A model generated the notes under the pieces. The model was not told the DNA's origin. It searched no databases and saw nothing but the letters and a program-made list of their open reading frames with translations. The position numbers and the translations under genes are program-made. A DNA stretch of 64,000 nucleotides from Paramecium pentaurelia (Eukaryota > Ciliophora > Oligohymenophorea > Peniculida > Parameciidae): assembly GCA_905183005.1 (NCBI GenBank), contig CAJJDO010000010.1, forward strand, positions 607,865 to 671,864, read 5' to 3'. The first letter of the stretch is position 1. The number at the start of each line of letters is the position of its first letter. Below are positions 10,933 to 23,307 of this stretch, in pieces.

Positions 10933-11560
10933 TCAGTATTTTTGTAATTCCTTAATGATGAATTCATTCCACTCCTTTTATCTACTAATATTTTGACTAT
11001 GATTTGTTTCTTCATCATACCTTCTTTCTAAGGTTAGATACTCTTAGAATGTATCTTAGAAGATTTATGTAGATTCAAGTCGATAGTTCTTAGTAAATTT
11101 AGATTTCTCAGCTCTATAATAAGTTATGTTAATTATACCTTGCTTTGAATTCTAAAGCACATAAACATCCAATAAGATAATGCCCAGTTTCATGTTCCAA
11201 TAAACGATCCCATTTATTCTTAACCCATGATTTACTATTTAAACAACACCATGCATTAATAGTTAATCTATATCTTATTTTATTGCTTTGCTTCATTTTT
11301 TTCATGGCAATGTCATATGTATAACCAACAGTCCAAAAGCAATGGGCTTTCCATTGTGAATATACATTTGGAGGAGCAGAGAAGAGATCCCAAGTAACTT
11401 TCTTTATTTTAACACCATTAATAACAAGAGGTAGGACGGACTTGAAATCATTAAAGGAAGCATAATTCAAAGGATCATCAATCTCATCGATTTCTGATGA
11501 AGCATTACTACAGCATGTTGAGAAGTGAGAATTACTATTGCATTATTCATTTTCTGACAT
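10933..11560 (-). CDS. DUF922-like putative zinc metallopeptidase
   Basis: 200 aa; one 25-nt intron (11114-11138) joins the two parts, and spliced length is exactly 201 codons. The start ATG at 11560 (MSENEQCNS) is upstream of a second in-frame Met. Core motifs: KKVTWDLFSAPPNVYSQW, then SKSWVKNKW, then LLEHETGHYLIGCLCALEFK. The order W.dF..PP, then kSWv, then LL.HE.GH..I matches the DUF922 family, known mainly from bacteria. HETGH supplies a zinc-binding HExxH. Bacterial members are usually exported; this copy has no visible signal peptide. The C-terminus (about 60 residues) is charged and probably helical. Peptidase activity is inferred from HExxH only. Bacterial origin is possible. Confidence 0.7.
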
Positions 11561-11687
11561 TCTACATCAGTATAACTTATGTTATTACTTTTAAGACTAT
11601 GATCTTTAAGATGTAGAATTAGAAATTGAACATCTTCTAATTATCATTTGTGAAAAATGTCACAAAATAAATAAATTAATTATCAGA

Positions 11688-12380
11688 TCAGATCAGATAA
11701 ATCTACAAATTTGATATTCCGAATGAATTCTCCAGTGGATCATTATCTAAGGTACTTCCAAAACCCAATTTAATTGTATCTTTCGTATGTGGAAATGAAA
11801 CATCAATAACTGAAGTCAACTTTCCTTCAGGATATCTACTTCCACATACAGAAATGCCATTCTTCACTTTAGAATAGTCATATTTCTCTGTCCATACATA
11901 TTCCATTCCATCCATTCTTCCTATGCTGACTCTTAAAAACCCTGTTTCTCCTCCCCATCCATCTATAAAATGATAATTTGCTACAATTCTCACTTTACTA
12001 TGTTGAGGTAATTCAACAAAGGTTTTCTGAACTTCCCCTCCTGCAAATTTACCATAACCACCCAACATACTAATACCTCCACATGTAGATATTGAGTTAT
12101 CACTCCAATCTACTGGTTACTACCAATAGTTTTCTTACCACCAAAGCATCCATTAAGGTTGGTTTTTATAGTAAAAGTTACCTTGTATTCTTAATGAATG
12201 AAAAGAGGCTTTTTCTGCAGATGTATAAAATTCCAATGGTGATATAGATAATACTATGTCCTCATTAAATGTCCATTTCACAGCTCGATCTATTGTTATA
12301 CGAGATGTTGAATGAGGAAGACTTATAAATTCTAAAAATGCTGGTGATGAGTCTGTTCCCACTAAACTTAATGAAGCCAT
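11688..12380 (-). CDS. Ciliate surface-type beta-domain protein
   Basis: Intronless, 230 aa. The C-terminal 150 residues contain a module I recognise from large ciliate cysteine-rich surface proteins: DWSDNSISTCGGISMLGGYG, then VQKTFVELPQHSKVRIVANY, FIDGWGGETGFLRVSIG, YVWTEKYDYS, VCGSRYPEGK, and a closing SFGISNLQIYLI. In such proteins the module is predicted to be an all-beta, possibly carbohydrate- or protein-binding jelly roll. Here it stands alone, with about 75 extra residues at the N-terminus and no convincing signal peptide or membrane anchor. Function is unknown; a cytosolic binding protein or a shortened relative of a surface protein are both possible. Confidence 0.65.
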
Positions 12381-12480
12381 TTATAATGCTACTTGTTATG
12401 TGATTACTTTTTCATTTGAAATCACTCCCACTATCAATTAAATAAATATTAACATTATTATATAAATAAAAACGATTAAC

Positions 12481-13684
12481 ATGCTAATATTATTTCTACT
12501 TTTAGGTCTAAGTGTAAATATAGAACTTAAATTTGAAGAGGAAATTATTAAATTAGAGCAAACTTAATTAGGCAAGACATTCTTAGATACAGTCTAAATT
12601 GCTGTAAGAAGCAAAGAGCCATTAGATAGAGTCTTCCAAATATTGAGAGATTAAGCATAGTCTTATGAAACAGAATTCCTAACAATTGATGAGAGGCATA
12701 AGACTTTCTCATCTAAATGTGCTAAAGATCTAGGAGATTTTGATAATTATGCAGCTTTATTAAAAGCTCGTATTATGGACATGTAATAAGCTTTAGATGA
12801 TAAAATACCTGAAAAAACAAAAAAAGTTAATACTCTTTAAAACAAAAAGAAAGAAAAGACAATGTTAATTAATAGAATAGATGAGATCTAATAAAATAGA
12901 GAGAAATAAAAGTGCATCTTTGAATCTAGACTTGAGTAAATATATATGTATATCAAAGAGAACATTAAACAGCCATATCTGCTGTTGTTGCAGTTAGAGA
13001 AATATTTGAGTCTGCTTTGTATGAAAATGATAATGGAGAGACAGCGTTTATTCAACTATAAGAGGATGATGTTGATAAAGTTACAAATTTATTAGGTTAT
13101 GCAAGTCTTAAAGCAGGTATTCTATGATCTCTAAATAAATAATAGGTGATTTTAAACATTTATAGGGTTATAGTTCATTGTTTACAGTGATGGAACAATT
13201 AAAAGTAGTTTAAATTTCTAAACATGAAGAAACTGTAAGATAATTAGTAGAAACTTGCAATGATTTAGAAAATTATATTGATATAGCCAGGAGTCTATTA
13301 AGATCTGTGGATGATATCAGAGAGTCATATTTCTAAAGATTATACAAAAATTTAAATCAAGATCTTAGAGATGTTAATGCAATTATTGAGGAACTAGATT
13401 CAGATGTAAATGTTTTGGAAGCCTAAATCAAAGTACTGACTATGGACAGAGATGAAGCTGTATAAAAATAGGATAATAAATTAAAATAAAGAGGAGATAG
13501 AGCAGTTGAATGTGAATAAGAAGATACTGTTTATTAGTTCAAATTATAAGAAAAGTAATTTAAATTAATATTATATATTAGCTAAAGAGAAAGAGAAACT
13601 ATTTAAAGGATATTATCATTATGTTTAGAGAATGTTAAAGAACTTAAACATTATATCAAAAGAAGAGGAGATGAATTTAAATGA
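12481..13684 (+). CDS. Trichocyst matrix (TMP/GRL-type) protein
   Basis: 374 aa after three introns (23 nt at 12936, 29 nt at 13117, 27 nt at 13555). It starts with a signal peptide (MLILFLLLGLSVNIEL). The mature part is almost entirely acidic, helical coiled coil with scattered cysteines, for example YETEFLTIDERHKTFSSKCA and ATAISAVVAVREIF-like central sequence (ISAVVAVREIFESALYEND). This is the layout of Paramecium trichocyst matrix proteins and Tetrahymena Grl proteins, acidic secretory proproteins that are processed and crystallise in dense-core extrusive organelles. By family it would be cargo of the regulated secretory pathway. No second hydrophobic segment is present. Confidence 0.75.
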
Positions 13685-13839
13685 TTATGAAATAAATATA
13701 TAATTGTACCAACTAATTCAAGATTTTATCACTTATTCAATAGTAAATACTATTATATAATCTAATCTCTCAAGTATAAAGTATTTTTTTGATCATATTA
13801 TAAAAATTATAATTAAATAAGTAGTGAATTAAAGAAAAC

Positions 13840-14109
13840 ATGGTAATTTGATTGCATGATAATTAGTTTGGAATTTTCAATTTCTCAACAATGATAGTGA
13901 TTTTATTACTAGTTATATGTACTTCAACTTATATCAGACAGATGAAACCTGATTTAATTAATTCACATAGACATGGATTTAGAGGATTCTTTAGAAGAAG
14001 TGCTGTAATTGGAGTATATTAACAATATCATAATATCTAGGATAGATTATCACCATTAGTATCAGGTTTATGTTTTATTATGGGTGCTTATGTGTTGTTA
14101 ATACGATGA
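13840..14109 (+). CDS. Protein Kish (TMEM167 family)
   Basis: 81 aa; a 24-nt intron (13843-13866) directly follows the ATG, so the first exon codes only Met. The spliced start MFGIFNFSTMIVILLLVICT matches the conserved Kish/TMEM167 N-terminus (IFNF..l..VILLLICT.aYIR). The C-terminus has the second hydrophobic segment and ends LCFIMGAYVLLIR. Two transmembrane helices; a small conserved Golgi/secretory-pathway membrane protein needed for constitutive secretion in animals. The size matches the family. Confidence 0.9.
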
Positions 14110-14148
14110 TTAATTAATACATGTGTTTAAATTATGTAAGAATTACTT

Positions 14149-16038
14149 ATGAATTTATTTAAAATTATTTTTAAAAATTTTACAATGAAACAAGCCAAAC
14201 AATAAGGATAAGCACAATATGATGTATTGAAAGGAGCAATCAAAGGTAGTTATCTTTTATATTTCTTCAATTAGGATAGGTATGTACTAGATTTCCACCT
14301 GAACCATCTGGTTATTTACATATTGGTCATATAAAAGCATCTGTATTGAATTATAGATATTCCAAAATGTATGAAGGCAAAATGTTAGTACGTTTTGATG
14401 ATACAAATCCATCAAAAGAGAAGGCTGAATATTAAGATGCAATTTTAGAGGATTTAAAAACTCTTTAAATAGAGTGGGCAAACTTATCACACTCAAGTGA
14501 TTATTTCGACCTTGCAGAAGAAAAAGCAAGATTCTTAATTAAAAAAGGATTGGCCTATTGTGATAATACAGATAAAGAAACTATGAAGAAAGAGAGATTT
14601 GATGGTATAGAGAGTGTTAATAGAAACAAATCTGTGGAGGAGAATCTTGAGAAATTTGATTTAATGTTAAATGGAAAAGCATTTGATTATTGTTTAAGAG
14701 CTAAAATTGATATGAAGGCTTTAAATAAATGTATGAGAGATCCAGTACTCTATAGAACAAACTAAACACCACATCATAGAACAGGTACTAAATATAAGGC
14801 ATACCCAACTTATGATTTTGTATGCCCTATTTTGGATAGTGTTGAAGGAGTTACACATGCTATGAGAACTAATGAATACTCAGATAGAATAGAATAATAT
14901 TAATGGGTATAATAGGCATTAGAATTAAGACCAGTTGAAATTTATGAGTTTTCAAGATTGAATTTTGTTAATACTTGTTTGAGCAAGAGAAAACTTTAAG
15001 AATTTGTAGATTAAAAGGTTGTAGAAGGATGGTAAGATCCTCGTTTTCCAACTCTTAGAGGTATCATAAGAAGAGGAATTACAATTGAAGCCTTACATGA
15101 TTTTATGTTAGAATAAGGACCATCAAAAAATGCTAATCTTTAAACTTGGGATAAGCTTTGGGCAATCAATTTTACAAAGATTGATTCTATTGCTCCAAGA
15201 TATACAGCTGTAGGAAAGGAAGGAATTTCCATTTTAACAATTTCAAATTATTAAGATTAAGGTATTAATGTAGTTACTGTTCCATAACATCCTAAAAATA
15301 ATGAATTAGGAACAAGACCTTTATTTAGAAGTAACCAATTGTACTTAGAAGCTTAGGATGCTAAAGATATTAAAGTAGATGAGAAAATCACATTAATGAA
15401 GTGGGGTAATGTTAAAATAACAGAAAAAAAGGAAGTTGATGGATAAATCTTATTGACTGGTGAAAACTTACCAGATGATAAGGATTTCAAAACAACCAAT
15501 AAATATACTTGGCTTGCTAAAGATACTCCAATTGTAAATGTAGATTTGGTTGAATATGATCATCTAATTAAAGTTAAAACAATTGAAGATCATCACGAAT
15601 TTAAGGATTATTATAATCCAAATAGTAAATATGTTACAGAAGCATTAGCTGATGCTGGAATTAAAACACTTTAAGTTGGTAAATATAATTATTAAAAATT
15701 ATCTAGGATCTGTATTATAATTTGAGAGAAGAGGTTTTTTCAGAATAGATAAAATTGTTGGAGATAAATATGAATTGATTTATATTCCTGATGGTAAAAC
15801 TAAAGCAGCTAGTATATAAACCAAATTAGATTTGAAATCTGTTTAAACTGGAACTGTGGATGAATAAAAATAAGATTAATAATAATAATAATAATAAGAA
15901 TAACCAAAATAATAAAAATAATAAGAATAACCTAATCCAGAAAGCAAAAAATAATAAAAAAAATTAGAAGCTGAGAAGAAGAAAGCAGAAAAAAAGGCTG
16001 AGAGATAAGCAGCATAATAAGTAGAGAAAAAAGAGTGA
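14149..16038 (+). CDS. Glutamyl-tRNA synthetase, cytosolic
   Basis: 610 aa, two introns (29 nt at 14246, 28 nt at 15679). Class I synthetase charging tRNA-Glu. ATP site HIGH in TRFPPEPSGYLHIGHIKAS; FDDTNPSKEK; VEGVTHAMRTNEYSDRIEQY, which is the GluRS rather than GlnRS version; KMSKS equivalent LSKRKL. The anticodon-binding beta-barrels follow. The C-terminal tail is unusual: polyGln written wholly as TAA, QP repeats, then a basic EK/AEKKA helix, possibly an RNA- or complex-binding extension. The N-terminus is short (no GST-like domain), and the preceding MNLFKIIFKNF could weakly resemble a mitochondrial leader with an internal Met12 as alternative start. Confidence 0.93.
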
Positions 16039-16092
16039 AATTATATTAATAATTATTATTTACATAAAAGTATATATATATCTATATTTAAC

Positions 16093-18657
16093 TCAATTTG
16101 GATGTATAACATATAATAAATCATAATCTGTTCTATTACCAAATTTCATCTTTACATACTTATTTTCTTTCCAAATATCCATTTAATTAGTGTATAATTT
16201 ACTAAAAGGATTACCACTTATTCCTGTATCAATTACAAAGAAATTAGATTCATCAGGATCCATTGATATAATTTATTTATAATTGGATCCTGTTTTACCA
16301 TTAAATGATCCATCTAAATCATAAGATGATACTGCTACTGATCTTCTGTTTGAGTGATAAGGTATTTTTCTTTCAAAAATGAATGCGAAAGGTGTATTCG
16401 AAAATGCATGAGGAAATACTTAATTATGTAATGATCCCCATTTCCAATCTTTTGTTTGATTTCCAAATTTTTCATGTATAAATTATCTGGCTTCTCTTAA
16501 TGATTCAACCAAATTTTAAGCACATTTATCTTGAACTGAACCATTACAATATGGTTAGTTAAGAATTTAATCATTAGGTTATACAAAATTCATATCAATC
16601 AGATTTTTAAAATGGAATGAATCAAAAATATAAAAATTATTCCATTGTTTGATTACAGCTTCATCTAATTAAGAGTGAAATTTGAATGAATAAAAATATT
16701 CAAATACTCCATATAATAAGGCACCTGAAGACTCTGAATCCCATTTACAAGTCCAATTTTCTAATATTACTATTTCATTTATTAATTCATTATTTTTATC
16801 ATATTTTTTAAGTAATTAAATTAATTCATCTTTAGTAATACAAGCATAACTATCGTATGTGTCTGATTATAATTTTATGTGATCTAAAACAGAAAATTTC
16901 TATCCTTTATTAATCATTTAATTTATTAAATCATTTATTCTTCTTCCTCTACTTGTTGGCTGTGAGTTCCAACTTAATTCATTATCTGGTATAAATTTAT
17001 TATTTGCAACTACAATATAACCTTTTTCAGGATCAATAATCATAGGAATTTCTTTATATGGTACATATCTAATCCATTCTTTATTGTTTTTCTTAACATA
17101 TGCATTCTCATCTGGATGTCCCTCTTTTATTACTAATCTTCCTGTTGATAAATAACCAATATGGTTGTCATGACTAATGAATACCATTCCATTATTTGGA
17201 TAACAGATATGTTTCAAAAGTTCCATACTTTACTTTAAGTCCTTTCCTTAAGCAAATTTAATAAATCCATCAAAGGATTCATAATCATCTATATGAACTA
17301 TAGATTATAAAGAATAAAAATGTCCATTATGATCTCTTAATTTATTATTTTCTATATAGTATTACATAATAGGGCCATGATGAGTATTAAAAATAGTAAT
17401 AGATTAATCTTCTTACCCTTTAATTTTAATGATTTCTACTGTTTTATTACAAGGAATCCATTAATTATTGAATTTATAGAATAAATCTTCTTCATCTTTT
17501 TTTATTATTTCCTCTTCATATATATCACCTCCATCAGAATATAAAGTAGTCAGTCCCCAACCTAAATATTTACTTCTTCCACTCATACAAATTGGTAATC
17601 CAGGTAATGTTCCACCTATGATATAATTATATTCTTGGTTATCCATCTAAAAATATATTTCAGCCTAATACCATTAAGATGGTATGTTATTATCTAAATG
17701 TGGATCATTTGCTAAATGTGGTTTTCCACTTTTGGTATGATTACCACTAATAACCCAAGCATTAGATGCTTTAAGAGTTGGGAATATATAATTGGAATAA
17801 TATTCTGGTATTGATTATAAAATTTCTGTTATATTGTAATTAGTTTTAGTTTTATTTTCAGTATTCTAATTATTATTAGTATTCTATCCAAACTTTTAAT
17901 TGTATGATACATTGTGGTTTTATATAAATTGATTCCATTCATTTTATTAAACTTCTGTAACATCTGAATCAAATTAGTTATGTGGTCCAACTGAACCTAT
18001 TATATTTGCTAGTTCTCTTCCATACAATTCATCAAACTTTGATCTCATAAATTCATGAAACATATCATTTACATTCAATAAAGACATTAATTTAATGAAT
18101 GCTACAGTGTCAAGTATTTACCAATCTTGAAATTAAACTCCTAATATTTTAAATTCAATTGGTAATATTTATAAGGATTTCACTCCATCATTTATTCCAT
18201 TTGCATAATATTATAAATGAATTCTTGCTCCTTCACTTAGTTTTTCAACTATTCTTTTACATGATTAAAGATATCCTAAATTTCTAATATATTTGTCTAT
18301 ATTTAAAATTTCTTAGCGATATCCAAAGATTTCACTTAATCTACCTTATGATGACATTCTAAATTATTGAAATTTATAGATTACCTTCTTAAATGTAATT
18401 ACCATAATCTATCTTAAGCATGTACAAATCCTAATCCATAGAATCCTTCTTTTAAGGATTTTGCATGTATATGGGGAATACCAAATTGTTTATCTCTAAA
18501 TATCCTAGAATAACTTCATTTCTATTTAATACTTTACATCATTGTCTATATTTTGGGATGACCATTCTCCTTGATATTCTGGAATGCTTTGATAAATAAA
18601 GACAAAAGATGATAGAATCACAATGATAATTGTAGAAATTATGATTTTCCCAAACAT
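16093..18657 (-). CDS. Penicillin amidase (S45) family Ntn-hydrolase, membrane-anchored
   Basis: 836 aa after introns of 28 and 26 nt; spliced length is exactly 837 codons. The N-terminal hydrophobic segment (IIISTIIIVILSSFVFIY) is a signal peptide or anchor. The S45 order is complete: FGIPHIHAKSLKEGFYGLGF and HAQDRLWQLHLRR, QGRLSEIFG, then the nucleophile region LKASNAWVISGNHTKSGKP with the predicted catalytic Ser near 280 (self-cleavage site), NDPHLDNNIPS, GGTLPGLP, and the C-terminal GRLVIKEG and TSRGRRINDLIN. Family members cut amide bonds of N-acyl compounds, including quorum-sensing lactones. In a bacteria-eating ciliate a lysosomal or surface role is plausible, but the substrate is unknown. 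The next gene's stop lies only 9 bp from this start. Confidence 0.9.
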
Positions 18658-18666
18658 TATAATTAA

Positions 18667-19409
18667 TCATTAATTTACATATACAGGAATGTGGCGTTCT
18701 GAAAATTTTTTTGCTTTAACTTTAATATTCTCAACTATTAGTGGTTGAACATCTCTACTATTGATGGGTTCATCATTTGATTTGAATTAAGGTAGAATAG
18801 CTAAAATAATGGAGCCATTTTAATAATGGGAAGATACTTCCCTAATTTGAACTCTTGTAAAGAAAGCAGTTCCTTTAATAAGAGGCACACACAAATGACC
18901 TTTCAATATCTATTCTCCTTTATTATTAACTTTGATTTCCTTGGGATATTGTTCTTATGAATATATAGCAACAACAAGTTCAATTTTATTAGGATTTTTA
19001 ACAAGATCTCCACTCTTATTTTTTAGTTCGACTCTTAATTAGAATATCCGATCTCGATAAAGTGGAGTTTCAAGGGAGTCTGCTAAAGTAAGTTTGTATT
19101 TATATTGCTTCTCCAGTAACTAATACATTAAAAAATAAGAATTACAGATCTTAAATTGAATTATATATGTAATTAAGAATGCGTGTACAACTCATCATTT
19201 CTTTTTATCTAAATTTATGAGCAAGAAAAATCTTGACGGCCTTAGACTAGTTTATTATTGATCGTTTGAAATTTTTGCAAATAGTCTTAAAGTAGATTAT
19301 TGAATTTGTCTTAACTTTAACTCAACTGATCAAGCAATGTCTTATAGGCATCTACTTATTTGTCTAACAAATCAAAAAATTGTTATTATTAAGATAAGAT
19401 GTTCTGCAT
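18667..19409 (-). CDS. Hypothetical protein, helical N-terminus and beta-rich C-terminal domain
   Basis: 238 aa with one 26-nt intron. Residues 1-80 are Q-rich and helical (FFDLLDKQVDAYKTLLDQLS). The rest reads like a beta sandwich: KLTLADSLETPLYRDRIF, LRVELKNKSGDLVKNPN, IELVVAIYS, then LKGHLCVPLIKGTAFFTRVQ and GSIILAILP. This alternation vaguely resembles the immunoglobulin-like part of plant CBP60 proteins, but I do not assign it. It begins 80 bp from the kinase gene that ends at 19490, on the same strand. Confidence 0.6.
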
Positions 19410-19489
19410 GACCTTTTGAGAGAAAATAATTTATATATTTATATAATGAATATTAGTACAATCTAAATTCAAATATAAATGACCTTTTC

Positions 19490-21140
19490 TCACTGTTATA
19501 AAACTAAAGGATTAATCCACTTAGCTTAAATTTATTAGATATGATGAATGTGATTGTTTTGATTAGGTGATTAAAATCCATTAAAGGGAGAATCTAAATA
19601 GAGATAGAAAAATACTCTCAATAGATCTAGTTCTTCCAGTAATGACTGGGGTTCTCATGATTATTTTAAGTAAATCATTCTTTTCTTAACTCTAATCAAC
19701 TTTCAAATCTTCAGTCTTGCAAATATCATTTTCATCATTAGATCTTTTCAATCTTTCCATATCCAATCTAATATATTCTGCATTCAATTTGATAAGCATT
19801 TCACCCAAATGTGGATCATCATCAGTATACATCTAAGCAAACTCTTCTTCATAATAAGCACAAAAGTATTCATGTTTCAATGCCTATTTAGAAGTAATTC
19901 TTAATTCTGGATCTGCCTAAAGCATCTTAATCAATAAACTTCTCTAATTATCTGACACTTAATTAAGTTTTTCTGTTTGAAAATCCACAATGGCTTCTCG
20001 ATTCCTCCTTACAATAGTATTATAACTCTTTCCTTTGAATACTGGTTGTCCTGTTATCAAAATATATAAGATCACTCCTAATGAGTACATATCACAAACA
20101 GAACCATAAAATAATTAGTCATCCTTTAAATTTATAACTTCCGGAGCAACAAATCCAGGAGTTCCACACTTTGTATATAGAAATGGTTTTTAATCAACAT
20201 TAGTTGCTAATCCAAAATCAGCTATAACAACAGAATCGTAATTACTAATCTATATTAAAATTATCTTACTCTGGCTCTTTGAATAAGATATTTTCTAATT
20301 TAAGATCTCTATGCATTATTCCCATACTGTGAATATAATTCAATCCTTCTAATAATCCTTTCATAATTGAATGTATTTATTGAGCACTAAATGATCTTTT
20401 CATTTTGAATAATCCATATAATTGATCTCCTTCTAATAATTCCAAACACATATAGATAGAATTTTAGGTTTCATAAACTTCATACAGCTTCATTAAATTT
20501 GGATGATCAAGAATTCTCATTATTTGAATTTCATTAATTAACCCTTCCTAACTTGTTTATTTTCATACTTACCTTTCCATTCTCTTCCTTATAAACTGCA
20601 TTCTTACAGAAAGCCTTAACAGCCATTCTTGTTCCATCTTCTATTCTCTATGCTAAATACACTGATGCAAAGCTTCCCTTCCCTATTTTCTTGTACACCT
20701 TAAAATACTAATGAAATCCTGTCTAATTCATTTTCTTTCCTAAAAACTGTCTCAACTATTCCAAATCACTCACTGATCCTCTAAATTCACTCCATTTCTC
20801 AACATTTTCCCTAATAAATCTTATAGCAAGTATTTCTCCCAGAGATATAACATTCTCACCTTTATTTTCAGAAAGTGACGGGTTTATTAATAAAGGTGGA
20901 GTTCTTAAAACATAAAACTTATATTCAAAGTTTATTGGTAAATATTTGTAAGGTTTTGTTAAATCACCATCCTAATTATATAAAAGTTTTTGTTACTTTA
21001 AATAGCATTATCTATTTATCTGTGCATTGTACATATACAAAATGACAATTCTTACCTGATTTCAAGAGCTTTAAACATAAACCCTTAATACAATTAGAAT
21101 AGTTTTAGTCTACTTTGTTCCAAATTCTTTAATTATACAT
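19490..21140 (-). CDS. Serine/threonine protein kinase
   Basis: 517 aa after four introns (25, 25, 25 and 22 nt); length checks to 518 codons. About 140 residues before the kinase domain may form a PH-like domain (IMLFKDGDLTKPYKYLPI, FYVLRTPPLL). Kinase domain: KIGKGSFASVYLAQ glycine loop, MAVKAF lysine, HPNLMKLYEVYET, catalytic IMHRDLKLENILF, ADFGLATNV, CGTPGFVAPEV, and a C-lobe ending in KMLQADPELRITSKQALKH. All catalytic residues are present. Relation to the CAMK group is suggested by the C-lobe; substrate is unknown. The tail is charged with TP/SP sites (RTPVITGRTRS). Confidence 0.88.
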
Positions 21141-21249
21141 AATATTTATGGAGTTGATGTTTTAGGATATAAATATATTTTATAAGATATCAAAAAAGAA
21201 ATTAAAGGTTTTTGATAAAAACTGCTCATATATATGAATGATTTTAATA

Positions 21250-22777
21250 TCATCTGAAACCGGGTCTAAATCCTGATCCAATTTGGCTGTTTCCCAATTG
21301 AACCATTTCGGTTTTTTATACAAGAGGAACCTCATCAATTTAGTTAGCAAATACAATGGCTTCACCCAAACCTAATAATTAACTTAATTTAATTACAATG
21401 TGCCTTATCAATACCAACACTTTCAGTTTCTGAATCTATTCTAAGTACTCCAAATCCCTTTAAAATAAGTAATGTAATCAAAACAAAGAAGGCAACCCAT
21501 ACAAATATTATCAATAATCCCAACAATTACATTCCTAATAATTTAGCACCAAATCCATAGAAAACACCTGCTTTAGTATCAAAGAAGGCTGATAAAAAGA
21601 TTCCCAAAAATCCATTACCCTAAAATAAATGCATTATAATACCAAAAATACAGGTACAACTTCAACAGGATCATCAATATGTACTTTTGGAATTACTTTT
21701 GCCAAAACACTATAAAAGACTGCAGCCAAAAGACCATAAATGAATGCGGTCCATGGTTTCATATCATCAGTAGCAGCACTTACAGCCACTAAAGCACTAA
21801 TTATACCTCTAGATAAGGCAACTAAGCTTGTGGTTTCATTTTAGAAATATCTAATGATGAAGGCAAAGAATCCACCTGTTGCTCCAGCAATCAAAGTATT
21901 GACAGCAACTAATCCTTATGTATATTTAGAATTAGCTCCTTATGCTACAATACCACCATTATAGAATAACCATCCAGCAAAGACTAAAATTGATCCAAAA
22001 GCAATATAAATTGGAGAATGTCTTTAGAATTATAAAGTTGTATTTGGATCAAATCTGAATCTTCTTGGTTTCAATAATACTGTAACAACTAATCCAGCAA
22101 CACCTGCAGCAAAAAATACAACACCAGCTCCTGAGAAATCTTTATATCCCAAAGTTGTTAACCTAATTATTTTCTCATTTAATCAATACCATCCTTATCC
22201 TAAAGTCCAATGTGCTAATCCAGCATATATGAATCCTGCATATACTATAGCTAATACTGACCATGCTAAGAATGTCATTCTTTCTGCTGCTGCTCCAGAT
22301 AACACTGATACTGCAATTGCTGCACCTGATGCTCTGAAAACTAAACAAAATTTGAATATTAACAGAAATACCAAAGTTTGTATAATCATTTCCGTATTGA
22401 TTTGCTTCCCAATTTGAACCTCCTAATTTTGTACCTCCCATAAAGTTTGTTTAGAAATCATATCCAAATGAGAATCCATATCCAAACTATATTTATTAAC
22501 TTCATTTATTACCAACCACCATATTAAAATTGTCAAGAATAAACCCAATATCACTTTTATGACTATTGATTATGAATTCTTATATCTCACTGATCCTGCT
22601 TCAATAAATGCAAATCCCACTTATGTCAACACGATAATGAACCCTGAAATAAGAACCCAATCGTAATCAATAGTTGATGCTTAAGGTGCTGGAATATTTG
22701 CTATTGCAGGTGCTGTTGCATATTCAAAATAAATATTTACCTGCTTCTCCTTCTTAATGTCTAAAAAGATGACCCAT
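21250..22777 (-). CDS. Ammonium transporter (Amt/Rh family)
   Basis: 452 aa after six introns (28, 26, 31, 27, 32 and 25 nt); spliced length is exactly 453 codons. Eleven-helix plasma-membrane carrier for ammonium/ammonia. Typical Amt segments: VLTQVGFAFIEAGSVRYKNS, FRASGAAIAVSVLSGAAAER, AHWTLGQGWLTTLGYKDFSG, GFFAFIIRYF, and a hydrophobic last helix IFVWVAFFVLITLLILKG. The cytosolic C-tail reads VLRIDSETESVGIDKAHCLG, the position of the allosteric regulatory tail of Amt proteins. It probably takes up or exports ammonium. Confidence 0.93.
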
Positions 22778-23307
22778 ATCTTCCGTTATTTAAATTTTTA
22801 AAATAAATTTATTTCATAACTAACTAATACAGACCCTATATAATATTAATAAAATAAAGTTCTCTTGTTCACTTCTAATGATTATTATCTTTCATCAATA
22901 GAAATTATATATTCATATTATTACAATTTTATATTATGAAATATCAAGATTTAAGTGTATTCTAATTACTTTTACAATATTAATAATTGATGAAAATAAA
23001 GTTGTTAAATTTTATTTATGTTTTAGATAAATTTAATTAGGAATAAATTATAACCAAATTAATAATGCCACAAATACCTAAAATAATGCGGGAAATGATT
23101 ATGACATTATCAAACAACTATTTTAACGAATCATGATTAAGTCCTTATAAAAACTAAAATAATTTAAATTCAGCAATTCAAATCAAAACTATCTTTAAAT
23201 GGCGGTGCTTTCTATTAGATTCGTTACTCTAAATGCGGGTAATAATTGTTTGCTATTTTATATATAAAAATTTGAATTTAAATTCAGAGGGAAAATTCAT
23301 ATAACAA
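22778..23307. other. Intergenic region between ammonium transporter and CXC gene
   Basis: Divergent promoter region of 530 bp, AT-rich, with a few GC-richer islands (AATGGCGGTGC, AAATGCGGG). No gene or RNA was recognised. Confidence 0.6.

Noticed and set aside
16093..18657. Beta-lactam resistance function for the penicillin-amidase-family gene
   Set aside because: Family membership does not imply penicillin as substrate; most S45 enzymes act on other acyl amides.
22175..22441. Several overlapping open frames on both strands near the ammonium transporter
   Set aside because: They are shadows or unspliced readings. Removing the 31-nt intron gives the conserved Amt helices in one frame.
23260..23307. 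TTTGAA-like CHR sites upstream of the LIN54-like gene suggesting autoregulation
   Set aside because: Such hexamers are expected often by chance in DNA this AT-rich.
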